NCBI GenBank assembly: GCA_012520135.1
Contig: JAAYOX010000117.1
Location: 1-14,574 of the forward strand
Reading direction: 5' to 3'
DNA length: 14,574 nt
From: Clostridia bacterium
GTDB lineage: Bacteria; Bacillota; DULZ01
Shown one piece after another: positions 7,253 through 13,774 of the stretch (position 1 is its first letter; every line of letters begins with the position of its first letter). The notes beneath the pieces were generated by a model. It was not told where the DNA came from, ran no database searches, and worked only from the letters and a program-made list of their open reading frames with translations. A program made the translations under genes and the position numbers.

Positions 7253-8529
7253 TTGGCAGTCAGATAGTTGAAACCAAGTTCATTGGTAGCACCGGTAATA
7301 ACCTGGATTTCAGCGGTAATGCTGCCGTCTTCCTTAAGGCTGCCTGCAGAACCGCCGGCGATTACATCGGCGACTTCAGGATAACCGATGACTGTTTTCA
7401 TGGGAGGTAAGGTGATTACTTCGTTAGCATTGCCGGCAGTAACTACCGCATCTCCTTCAGGCGTGGAGTCTGCCAGGGATTGAGAAGCTCCGTCCTGACC
7501 GGCGTATTCGTCGGTAATGAGAACGGTTTTAATCCCTTTCTTTTCAATTTTCCTGCAGTTCATTACCAAATCAGCGTCCGGGTTACCGAAACCTTCTTCA
7601 GAAATAATGACCGCTTCGGCGCCGATTAACTCAACCAGTTTGGCAGTCATGTTGGATGACCGCTCTTTATCAGCTAAAGTGACGTTTTCGTTGGTGATGA
7701 CGCAGCCGATAAAGTTGATCTCTTTCCCGTGGAGTTCGTATAGATCGTGAATCACGGGACTGTTTTGATGGACATAGGTGGGGTTCTTATCGCAGGCAGA
7801 AACGCAGTTTCCGCTGACGATGGCTCCGTCCATTACTTCCGTGGGATAGATAAGGGTGGGAATGATTCTTTTGGCATCTACGCCGTAAACGTAGGTATCG
7901 TGTAATAATCCCTGGGTTTGCAGCATATATACATAAGCCACTTTCGGCAGGTTGGGGTATTCAGCTGCCTGTTCCAGTAAGGGCTTTGTTTCATAGACTT
8001 GTACATCATCAGGTTCCACATTTCTACCGGCTTCGCCGATATAGGCAGCCGCTCTGAAACCGGCCAGACGTACCACTGCTTCATGCTCATGCTGGTGCAA
8101 CCCGTCGATGGGATCCACTTTGACCACAATGTTCAAGGTTTTGGAGAAAGGTGTATATTCTGCACCGGGGCCTGACATGTCAATGATACCTTCCTGGAAG
8201 CCCACGATTTTACCGGTGGTAACCACGGCAGCCCCTTTTAAGACATGGGTTCTTCCTTCCCCTACCGTGTCTACTTTGGAAATAAAACCGGGGAATATCC
8301 CTCCGGATCCCGATACTTTAACCCTTGGTTCAATTACGTCCTTTACCGGAATAATTCTGGTCTCTTCTCCGGGTTTTGCTAAATAAACTTCCACAGAAGC
8401 GATCCGTTCATCATCACCGGTAACCTTTGCTAATTCCTCTTGATTAACATAAAGAACGCCCTTTTCCACCTTAGTTTCATTGCCCAATTGAACGTCCTTG
8501 ATGTTAATATTGCCAATCTCTAAACGCAA
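7243..8529 (-). CDS. grdE: Glycine reductase protein B proprotein, alpha/beta subunits (GrdE)
   Basis: GrdE is made as a proprotein that cleaves itself at an Asn-Cys bond. The new N-terminal Cys becomes a pyruvoyl group that holds the glycine amine for protein B. The 428-residue frame has this site as SGNCVSACDKNP with N241-C242, the same residue number as the known Clostridium sticklandii site. The pieces would be about 241 and 187 residues. The start is a TTG at 8529 (MRLEIGNINIKDVQLG), with a strong AAGGAGGTGAACGG site. It follows trxA by 29 bases and precedes grdA. The product is consistent with the glycine-specific form, since it is paired with grdB/grdA and no sarcosine or betaine subunit genes are in the window. 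Confidence 0.96.
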   Translation of the reverse strand: MRLEIGNINIKDVQLGNETKVEKGVLYVNQEELAKVTGDDERIASVEVYLAKPGEETRIIPVKDVIEPRVKVSGSGGIFPGFISKVDTVGEGRTHVLKGAAVVTTGKIVGFQEGIIDMSGPGAEYTPFSKTLNIVVKVDPIDGLHQHEHEAVVRLAGFRAAAYIGEAGRNVEPDDVQVYETKPLLEQAAEYPNLPKVAYVYMLQTQGLLHDTYVYGVDAKRIIPTLIYPTEVMDGAIVSGNCVSACDKNPTYVHQNSPVIHDLYELHGKEINFIGCVITNENVTLADKERSSNMTAKLVELIGAEAVIISEEGFGNPDADLVMNCRKIEKKGIKTVLITDEYAGQDGASQSLADSTPEGDAVVTAGNANEVITLPPMKTVIGYPEVADVIAGGSAGSLKEDGSITAEIQVITGATNELGFNYLTAKGL

Positions 8530-8558
8530 AACCGTTCACCTCCTTAAAATGTTGCCCC

Positions 8559-8873
8559 TTAGAGCAGCTCTTTCAGTTTAGCTTCCACATCTTCAATGGA
8601 AAATTCTTTGCTCAGTTCAGCAACTTTTTCTCCTTGGCGATAGAAACCGATTGTAGGTAGGCCCAGTACCTTCTGCCCAATGGCCAGCCTACGGTTGGAG
8701 GCAGTATCCAGGCTGCAAAACTTGGCCTGTCCTCCATATTTTTCCGCCAGTTTTTCCACTTCAGGCATCAGAGCCTTGCAGGGTTCACATTTGGGACTCC
8801 AGAAATCGACCACTACTAATCCTTCTGCTTGCAGTACTTCAGCTTCAAAATTCATCTTGTCAACTGCAATCAT
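8559..8873 (-). CDS. trxA: Thioredoxin of the glycine reductase system
   Basis: This thioredoxin passes electrons from TrxB to selenoprotein A. The frame is open to an ATG at 8900, but the ATG at 8873 (MIAVDKMNFEAEVL) has the GGGGGTGACAAA site, giving 104 residues, the standard thioredoxin length. The active site is WSPKCEPCKAL with C29-E-P-C32 in place of the usual CGPC. A Gly-to-Glu change between the cysteines would be expected to shift redox potential and partner choice. The cis-Pro loop (LGLPTIGFY) is present. Glycine-reductase-linked thioredoxins are known to deviate from CGPC, so CEPC fits a dedicated partner. The gene lies between trxB and grdE. Confidence 0.93.
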   Translation of the reverse strand: MIAVDKMNFEAEVLQAEGLVVVDFWSPKCEPCKALMPEVEKLAEKYGGQAKFCSLDTASNRRLAIGQKVLGLPTIGFYRQGEKVAELSKEFSIEDVEAKLKELL

Positions 8874-8911
8874 TTTGTCACCCCCTAAAAGCATCTTCAC
8901 TTTTGCAATCT

Positions 8912-10138
8912 TTATGCTAAACCGCCGTCTATTTTTTGCACTACCTCATCCGCCGTGAAAGAACCCTCGAAGCGGGCTTTTACCTCCCCTTTGTTAAAAA
9001 CTAAAACAGCAGGAATATCTTTCACTTCATAGCGCGAGGAAGTCAACTGATTCCGATAGACGTCGATTTTAACCAATTTAGCTTTTTCAAAACCGGTCAT
9101 TGCCTGCTCTAAAGCTGATACCATCTGGATACTGTTCTCATTTTGCGGCGCCCAGAAAGCTACCGCTACCGGTAACTCTTGTTCTAAAACCTGGGCATTG
9201 AAAGCCTCTTCCTCAGCCAGGTATTTTTCCGCTGCTACCGCTGCAATGGCACCGTCGGCTGCGGCGGTAACCACCTGACGCAGGTATTTCTGAATGGCAT
9301 CTCCCGCGGCATAAACTCCCGGCACATTGGTTTCCATTTTGTTATTGGTAACAATGTATCCTTGGCCGTCCAGTTCTACTTTGTCTTTCAGGAAAGCGGT
9401 TTGGGGTACGGTACCTACAAAGAAAAATACCCCATTAGTTTCTAAATCCCAGATTTCTCCGGTTTTCAGGTTTTTAATCGCTACCTTTTCCACTATGCCG
9501 TCCCCTTTGATCTCTTCAAGGACTGAATTCCAAATCCACTTCATCTTGGGGTTGGCAAATGCTTTTTCTGCACTGGCTTTGTTACAGTCTAAAATGCCCT
9601 CATCATGAATGACGATGACGCTGACGGACTCGGCAAATTTGGTTAAATACATTGCTTCCTCAATAGCTGCGTCTCCGTTACCTACCACCACTACATCCAA
9701 CTCTTCGAAAAAGTCGGCGTCACAAGTGGCACACCAGGAAACACCCTTGCCGATAAAATCCTTTTCCCCTTTGACATTCAGGGATCTGGGCCTGGCACCG
9801 GGACAAAGAATTACTGCTTTTCCTTGATAGGTTGCACCGCTCTTGGTAATAACCTTTTTAACGGCACCATCTAGTTCCACGTCAACTACTTCATCTTTAA
9901 TAATGGTGGTACCGAAATCTTCAGCATGCTTCCGCATGGCTTCCATGATGCCGGGACCGGTAGCTCCCCTGCCAAAACCGGGGTAGTTTTCCATTTCTTC
10001 AGTTGTTGCCGCTTGACCGCCTGGCTTTGCTTTTTCCAAAATGACTGCGGAAAGCTTTGACCTGGAGGCGTAGATGCCTGCCGCCATTCCCGCAGGTCCG
10101 CCGCCAACGATCACAATATCCCACATTTGTTGTTCCAT
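8912..10138 (-). CDS. trxB: Thioredoxin reductase with a C-terminal redox-inactive thioredoxin-like domain
   Basis: This flavoprotein reduces the thioredoxin that serves glycine reductase. Residues 1-310 are a complete low-molecular-weight thioredoxin reductase: FAD motif VGGGPAG at 11-17, redox pair C136-A-T-C139 (SWCATCD), GNGDAAIEE dinucleotide motif at 153-161 and VYAAGDA at 275-281. Two things are odd. First, the usual HRRxxxR motif that grips the NADPH 2'-phosphate is replaced by IHDEGIL (177-183), so the electron donor may be NADH or ferredoxin. Second, the protein is about 95 residues longer than usual. Residues 320-408 look like a thioredoxin fold (VAVAFWAP, cis-Pro loop DIPAVLVF), but the CxxC position reads N333-E-N-S336. 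The start ATG has an AAAAAGGAGGAAATTAC site. Confidence 0.93.
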   Translation of the reverse strand: MEQQMWDIVIVGGGPAGMAAGIYASRSKLSAVILEKAKPGGQAATTEEMENYPGFGRGATGPGIMEAMRKHAEDFGTTIIKDEVVDVELDGAVKKVITKSGATYQGKAVILCPGARPRSLNVKGEKDFIGKGVSWCATCDADFFEELDVVVVGNGDAAIEEAMYLTKFAESVSVIVIHDEGILDCNKASAEKAFANPKMKWIWNSVLEEIKGDGIVEKVAIKNLKTGEIWDLETNGVFFFVGTVPQTAFLKDKVELDGQGYIVTNNKMETNVPGVYAAGDAIQKYLRQVVTAAADGAIAAVAAEKYLAEEEAFNAQVLEQELPVAVAFWAPQNENSIQMVSALEQAMTGFEKAKLVKIDVYRNQLTSSRYEVKDIPAVLVFNKGEVKARFEGSFTADEVVQKIDGGLA

Positions 10139-10173
10139 GTAATTTCCTCCTTTTTATTTGGTTTTATCAAGTT

Positions 10174-10563
10174 TCACCGGGTCTTGATACCTAAGGGTCT
10201 TAAACTGTCCCAAGCTGACTCTATGAATGACAAGTCGATGACCTGGTAGTCTTCCAGCATTTTCGCTGTTAATTGCACCTTAATAGGGCCCAGTTTATCT
10301 ACAGTAGCCAAAGACTTTTCGATCATTTGAAGGGAGACCAGATCTATTGCCTGATTCCCGGGCTCTTCATCTAAAATGATTGATTTGTAAGGAGTTTGAT
10401 TAGGCTTGAGACTGCCTGTAAGCGGATGAGTTATCAACCTCTGCCCTCGATGAATACCATCCCGGGCTCTTAACAGCACCTCACGAAAGGATCCTTTAAT
10501 TTGGATAGATTCAGGATAGGTTTGCCAAACCAAAGGATTATTGGTAATTAAAATTGGTTTCAT
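10174..10563 (-). CDS. grdX: GrdX family protein
   Basis: GrdX is a conserved small protein of unknown function encoded at the head of glycine, sarcosine or betaine reductase operons. The 129-residue product begins MKPILITNNPLVW and carries the family-like stretch HPLTGSLKPNQTPYKSI. It has no membrane segment or signal peptide, so it is probably cytoplasmic. The start at 10563 follows ACGGGAGGGATTGCC. It is the first gene after the glycine riboswitch and terminator, so it is read only when transcription passes that point. The assignment rests on sequence features and position in the operon. Confidence 0.88.
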   Translation of the reverse strand: MKPILITNNPLVWQTYPESIQIKGSFREVLLRARDGIHRGQRLITHPLTGSLKPNQTPYKSIILDEEPGNQAIDLVSLQMIEKSLATVDKLGPIKVQLTAKMLEDYQVIDLSFIESAWDSLRPLGIKTR

Positions 10564-10623
10564 TTGGCAATCCCTCCCGTACCGGATTTACACTTTAATA
10601 TCAGGATTAGTGTTGTTCTAACG

Positions 10624-10662
10624 AAACTTTTTATGCATACCCGGTGAAAACATAAAAAGTTT
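10624..10662 (-). repeat. Perfect 12-bp inverted repeat in the grd leader
   Basis: AAACTTTTTATG (10624-10635) and CATAAAAAGTTT (10651-10662) are exact inverted repeats with a 15-base loop. The structure lies after the riboswitch terminator and about 60 bases before the grdX start. No T-run follows on either strand, so it is not an intrinsic terminator. It may be an mRNA stability or processing hairpin, or an operator. Confidence 0.8.
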
Positions 10663-10687
10663 GTGAAATATAGTGCAATCTGCAGAC

Positions 10688-10714
10688 AAAAAATTGCAGG
10701 CTCATCTGCCTGCA
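10688..10714 (-). terminator. Riboswitch-controlled intrinsic terminator
   Basis: On the minus strand TGCAGGC (10714-10708), loop AGATGA and GCCTGCA (10701-10695) form a perfect 7-bp stem, followed by A and six Ts (10693-10688). It begins directly after the closing P1 strand of the second glycine aptamer, so it is the likely expression platform. Confidence 0.85.
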
Positions 10715-10878
10715 CTCTGTCCTGGGTGCCTGAGAGTGTTACTCCTTCGGCGTCCATCGGAATCTTTCCAGAGGTGAGTCAAGGTTACGGTTCTTTGACC
10801 TGAGAGTTTCGTTTCAAATTGGCGCCTTGAAACTTGCTCCTTCGGTGTCCTGCTATGTACAAATCGGAACTCTCCCGC
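10715..10878 (-). promoter_or_regulatory. Tandem glycine riboswitch
   Basis: Two glycine aptamers in series lie at the 5' end of the grd transcript. Aptamer 1 (about 10876-10781) starts GGGAGAG and contains CACCGAAGGAGCAAG and CTCTCAGG. Aptamer 2 (about 10776-10715) starts CTCTGG, contains GACGCCGAAGGAGTAAC and CTCTCAGG, and closes with GGACAGAG, which pairs with CTCTG. The repeated CCGAAGGAG and CTCTCAGG cores are the class signature. The terminator follows at once. By analogy with other catabolic glycine riboswitches, glycine probably turns transcription on so that excess glycine is fermented; the direction is inferred. Confidence 0.95.
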
Positions 10879-10882
10879 ACCT

Positions 10883-10912
10883 ATCATACTCCGTTATATT
10901 TGTTTTTGTGAA
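10883..10912 (-). promoter_or_regulatory. Promoter of the grd operon
   Basis: TTCACA (10912-10907, 5/6), an 18-base spacer and TATGAT (10888-10883, 5/6) place the transcription start at about 10876-10878, right where the first aptamer begins. The fit with the riboswitch 5' end strengthens the call. Confidence 0.7.
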
Positions 10913-11246
10913 AATTATTTCTTTCTCTTTTCACCTGTATTCTACCATGCTTTTCCCTGATTGTAAAGTCTTCTTTAATAAATTTTGCTTATGATTAACT
11001 GTTTTTAATTTTTATAGCGGTTGTGGCAAAAATCCCGCTGTAGAAAGGTCTCGGACTGTCGATAAACAGCTAACCAGTATTATTCGTATGGACAAAATGG
11101 AGCTAAAATCAAAAGAGCCAAGGAGCCTTAAAGAGTTGCCGGTCGTCGGTTTCCGGTCATTGTGGAGTATTTTCTTTGCGATTGAGTACTAAATGCACTT
11201 TGGAGAGAGACCCAAAGGTAGGGAAAACATAGTTTGTCAACAAGCA
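10913..11246. other. Intergenic stretch without a recognised gene
   Basis: This region separates the grd promoter from the terminator of the carbamoyltransferase gene. It is AT-rich up to about 11020. A plus-strand frame is open from 10995 to a TAA at 11192. Within it an ATG at 11088 would give 34 residues (MDKMELKSKEPRSLKELPVV ...), but there is no ribosome binding site and I do not recognise the sequence. AGAGACCC appears at about 11205 and again at 11246, and as its complement at 11266-11272. It may be a decayed gene or mobile-element remnant; no transposase or clear terminal repeats are visible. Confidence 0.4.
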
Positions 11247-11272
11247 GAGACCCTACCGCAGGGCAGGGTCTC
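11247..11272 (-). terminator. Hairpin terminator after the carbamoyltransferase gene
   Basis: GAGACCCT (11247-11254) and AGGGTCTC (11265-11272) form an 8-bp GC-rich stem, with further CC/GG pairing possible inside the loop. On the minus strand it lies about 20 bases after the stop. The following TGCTTGTTG is only a weak T tract, so efficiency is uncertain. Confidence 0.6.
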
Positions 11273-11292
11273 CAAAAAAGATATTAAGCTGA

Positions 11293-12276
11293 TTATTTAC
11301 CGTTCATGAGCAAGGTCATGACTGCTTTAGCAGTGTGAAGTCTGTTTTCAGCTGCATCGTAAACGATGGAGTGAGGACCGTCAATTACGGAGTCTTCAAC
11401 TTCATTACCGCGGTCAGCAGGCAGAGCGTGCAAGTACATTACGTTTGGCTTGGCCAACTTCATTTTGGCTTCGGTGCACTTCCAGCTCTTTTGTGCTTCC
11501 AGAGCGTCGTCTACTACTGCGTCGCTTTGGTTGGTTACCCAGCTACCCCAGTTCTTGGGAATAACGAAGTCAGCGTCTCTGTAGGCTTCTTCTTCATCAT
11601 GGGTGATAGTAAAGGTACCGCCGTTTTCTTCAGCATTTCTTCTTGCTTCTTCGATGACCCAGTCAGGCAGCTCCCAGCCCTTGGGATATGCCAGGCAAAC
11701 ATCCATGCCGTAACGCGGGAAGAGAAGTGCTTGGGAAAGTGGTACGGAAATTGGCTTCTTATGGCTGGTTGCATATGCCCAAATAATGGATACTTTCTTT
11801 CTGCGAACGTCCTGGACTTTTTCCTTCATGGTCATTAAGTCTGCCAGTGCCTGGAACGGGTGGTACAAGTCACACTGCAGGTTAAAAATGGGCACTGAGG
11901 AATTCTCGGCCATTTCCCTAATATACTTGTTACCTATTTCCCAGAAACAGTTACGAACGCCTATACCGTGACCGAAACGGGACAGGATAACGGCGGTGTC
12001 TTTAGCAGACTCACCGTGAGCAATTTGCATGTTGCTGGTATCCAGGTAGTTGGCATGGCCGCCTAATTGGGCAATACCGGCTTCCATGGAGTTACGGGTC
12101 CGGGTGGACTGCTCGAAGAACATCAGAAAAATCGTTTTGTAATCAAGGTAAGGAGTCTTGACACCCATTGCGAATTTACGCTTCAGATCCAAAGAAACGT
12201 CCAGCATGGTATCAATTTCTTCTTTAGTATAGTCTCTTAAGGTAATGAAATGTCTGCCTCTAAAAACTGTTTGCAT
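11293..12276 (-). CDS. YgeW-like carbamoyltransferase, short form
   Basis: This enzyme belongs to the aspartate/ornithine carbamoyltransferase superfamily, which moves carbamoyl groups between carbamoyl phosphate and an amine. The carbamoyl-phosphate motifs are S57-T-R-T-R61 and H139-P-F-Q142. The second half follows the pattern of E. coli YgeW (WAYATSHKKPISVP, RYGMDVCLAYPKGW, ADFVIPKNWGSW, SWKCTEAKMKL), pointing to the knotted, YgeW-type branch. At 327 residues it is much shorter than YgeW (about 400). The substrate motif reads HALPADR at 283-289 in place of the usual HCLP, so ornithine is not a safe substrate call. The start has AGAAGGAGGAATATATT. It lies 34 bases after ygeY and is probably cotranscribed. 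Likely role: phosphorolysis of a ureido compound to give carbamoyl phosphate (inferred). Confidence 0.85.
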   Translation of the reverse strand: MQTVFRGRHFITLRDYTKEEIDTMLDVSLDLKRKFAMGVKTPYLDYKTIFLMFFEQSTRTRNSMEAGIAQLGGHANYLDTSNMQIAHGESAKDTAVILSRFGHGIGVRNCFWEIGNKYIREMAENSSVPIFNLQCDLYHPFQALADLMTMKEKVQDVRRKKVSIIWAYATSHKKPISVPLSQALLFPRYGMDVCLAYPKGWELPDWVIEEARRNAEENGGTFTITHDEEEAYRDADFVIPKNWGSWVTNQSDAVVDDALEAQKSWKCTEAKMKLAKPNVMYLHALPADRGNEVEDSVIDGPHSIVYDAAENRLHTAKAVMTLLMNGK

Positions 12277-12310
12277 AATATATTCCTCCTTCTAATAAAA
12301 TTAACTTTTA

Positions 12311-13558
12311 TTAATCGTCAACTGCCACCAAGTTTTCGGTTGCTTCCGGCATCTTATCGGCATATTGTTTAACATAGATGCCCGGGATAGCAGCATACAT
12401 AGCAGCAGCCATAACCAAGTCTTTCTTCCAGGTCTTTTCGTTGGGAGCATGAGCTTCTTTTTCCGCACCGGGACCGAAGCCTATGCAAGGAATGCCGTAA
12501 CGACCCATGATGGAAACACCGTTGGTGGAGAAAGTCCACTTGTCTACTACGGGATCTTCATTGAACAGGCCTTTATAAGCATCTACCAAAGTTAAGGTAC
12601 AGGGGTGATCTTCTTCAATTAGCCAAGTGGGGAAGTAAGATTCAGTCGGGTAAACGAGACCGGTCCATGCGGGACGCTCGTAAGTGTACAGTTCCACTTT
12701 AGCATTGGCAGCTTTCACTGCAGGCAAGTTCTCAATTTGTTTTAAAGCAAACTTATAAGTTTCACCGGCAGTCAGACGACGGTCGATAGAGATAGTACAA
12801 GAGTCAGCAACTGCACAGCGGGAAGGAGAAGTAAAGAAAATCTCGGAAACTGTCAAAGAACCTTTACCCAAGAAAGGATGGTCAGTCAAGTTTTCATGCA
12901 ATGCTTTCAATTCATTAATAATGGGAGCCATTTTGTAGATAGCGTTGTCTCCCCGTTCCGGAGCAGAACCGTGGCAGCTAACACCTTCGGTGCTGACCTT
13001 AATTTCCATCCGGCCCCTGTGACCACGATAAATGCGGCAACTGGTAGGTTCGGTAATAACTACGAATTCCGGACGAATTTTTGATTCATTGATGATATAC
13101 TGCCAGCAAAGACCGTCGCAGTCCTCTTCTTGAACAGTACCGGTAACCAATAAGGTATAGTCATCTTCCAGACCCAAGTCCTTGATGATTTTACCGGCAT
13201 AAACCATGGAAGCCATACCGCCTAACTGGTCAGAAGCACCACGGCCCCAAACACATTCATCGTCTTCTTTACCTTCATAGGGGTCAAACTCCCACAGACG
13301 ACGGTCACCGACACCAACGTTGTCAATATGGGCATCCATGGCAATCAGGTGTTTACCCTTACCCACATAGCCTAATACGTTACCCATGGGGTCGATTTCT
13401 ACTTTATCAAATCCCACTTTTTCCATTTCTTCTTTAATGCGATGGACTACACCTTTTTCCTCGCAGCTTTCACTGGGAATGGCAATCATGTCCCGCAAGA
13501 ATTTGGACATTTCGGGCTTATACGACTCAGCTTTTTCTAAAATCTTTTTGAAATCCAT
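12311..13558 (-). CDS. ygeY: YgeY family M20-type hydrolase (selenium-metabolism-linked)
   Basis: YgeY proteins are zinc-dependent amidohydrolases or peptidases of the M20 fold, found beside selenium-dependent enzymes and YgeW. The true substrate is not settled. The 415-residue protein has the metal ligands in order: H77 and D79 (DAHIDN), D110 (GASDQLGGM), E144/E145 (VQEED), E170 (ITEPTS) and H370 (EAHAPNE). H196 (SCHGSAP) lies at the dimerisation domain, as in other M20 enzymes. All catalytic positions are present, so it should be active. The ATG at 13558 follows AAGGAG with an 11-base spacing. It precedes the carbamoyltransferase, and the GntR regulator is upstream on the same strand. Together they could release and decarbamoylate a ureido intermediate. 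Confidence 0.9.
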   Translation of the reverse strand: MDFKKILEKAESYKPEMSKFLRDMIAIPSESCEEKGVVHRIKEEMEKVGFDKVEIDPMGNVLGYVGKGKHLIAMDAHIDNVGVGDRRLWEFDPYEGKEDDECVWGRGASDQLGGMASMVYAGKIIKDLGLEDDYTLLVTGTVQEEDCDGLCWQYIINESKIRPEFVVITEPTSCRIYRGHRGRMEIKVSTEGVSCHGSAPERGDNAIYKMAPIINELKALHENLTDHPFLGKGSLTVSEIFFTSPSRCAVADSCTISIDRRLTAGETYKFALKQIENLPAVKAANAKVELYTYERPAWTGLVYPTESYFPTWLIEEDHPCTLTLVDAYKGLFNEDPVVDKWTFSTNGVSIMGRYGIPCIGFGPGAEKEAHAPNEKTWKKDLVMAAAMYAAIPGIYVKQYADKMPEATENLVAVDD

Positions 13559-13667
13559 TTACTCATCTACTCCTTGCAATTATTTTTGGCGTCAAGCAAA
13601 AACTACTTCTCTTAATATTCCCCTAAAACCACAACCACTACCCCGTTGCTTTTGCCTTCACCTCCTT

Positions 13668-13702
13668 AACAATATTGGCTCGGCTAATAGTGATATATTG
13701 TT
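13668..13702. repeat. Inverted repeat upstream of ygeY
   Basis: AACAATAT (13668-13675) and ATATTGTT (13695-13702) are exact 8-base inverted repeats 19 bases apart, in the gap between gntR and ygeY. Next to it on the minus strand is an AAGGAGGTGAA sequence (about 13667-13657) with no start codon at a working distance. It could be an operator or a remnant of a small gene. Confidence 0.4.
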
Positions 13703-13774
13703 TCTAGTTATCCTGTTTTTAGTTTCACTCCACGTTAATGCTTTCGGAGCAGGACAACTGTTAACCAAATCTGA

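Noticed and set aside
10673..10715. Conventional antiterminator for the glycine riboswitch
   Set aside because: One arm lies beyond the T tract, so it is not yet transcribed when the termination decision is made; kept only as a possible read-through structure.
10560..10757. 65-residue minus-strand open frame overlapping the riboswitch terminator
   Set aside because: It overlaps aptamer 2 and the terminator, has no good ribosome binding site, and its sequence is not protein-like.
10702..10887. 61-residue minus-strand open frame
   Set aside because: It lies inside the glycine riboswitch; structured RNA explains the region.
13613..13667. Small peptide gene after AAGGAGGTGAA
   Set aside because: No ATG/GTG/TTG lies at a normal spacing; the only frames are seven or eight codons long.
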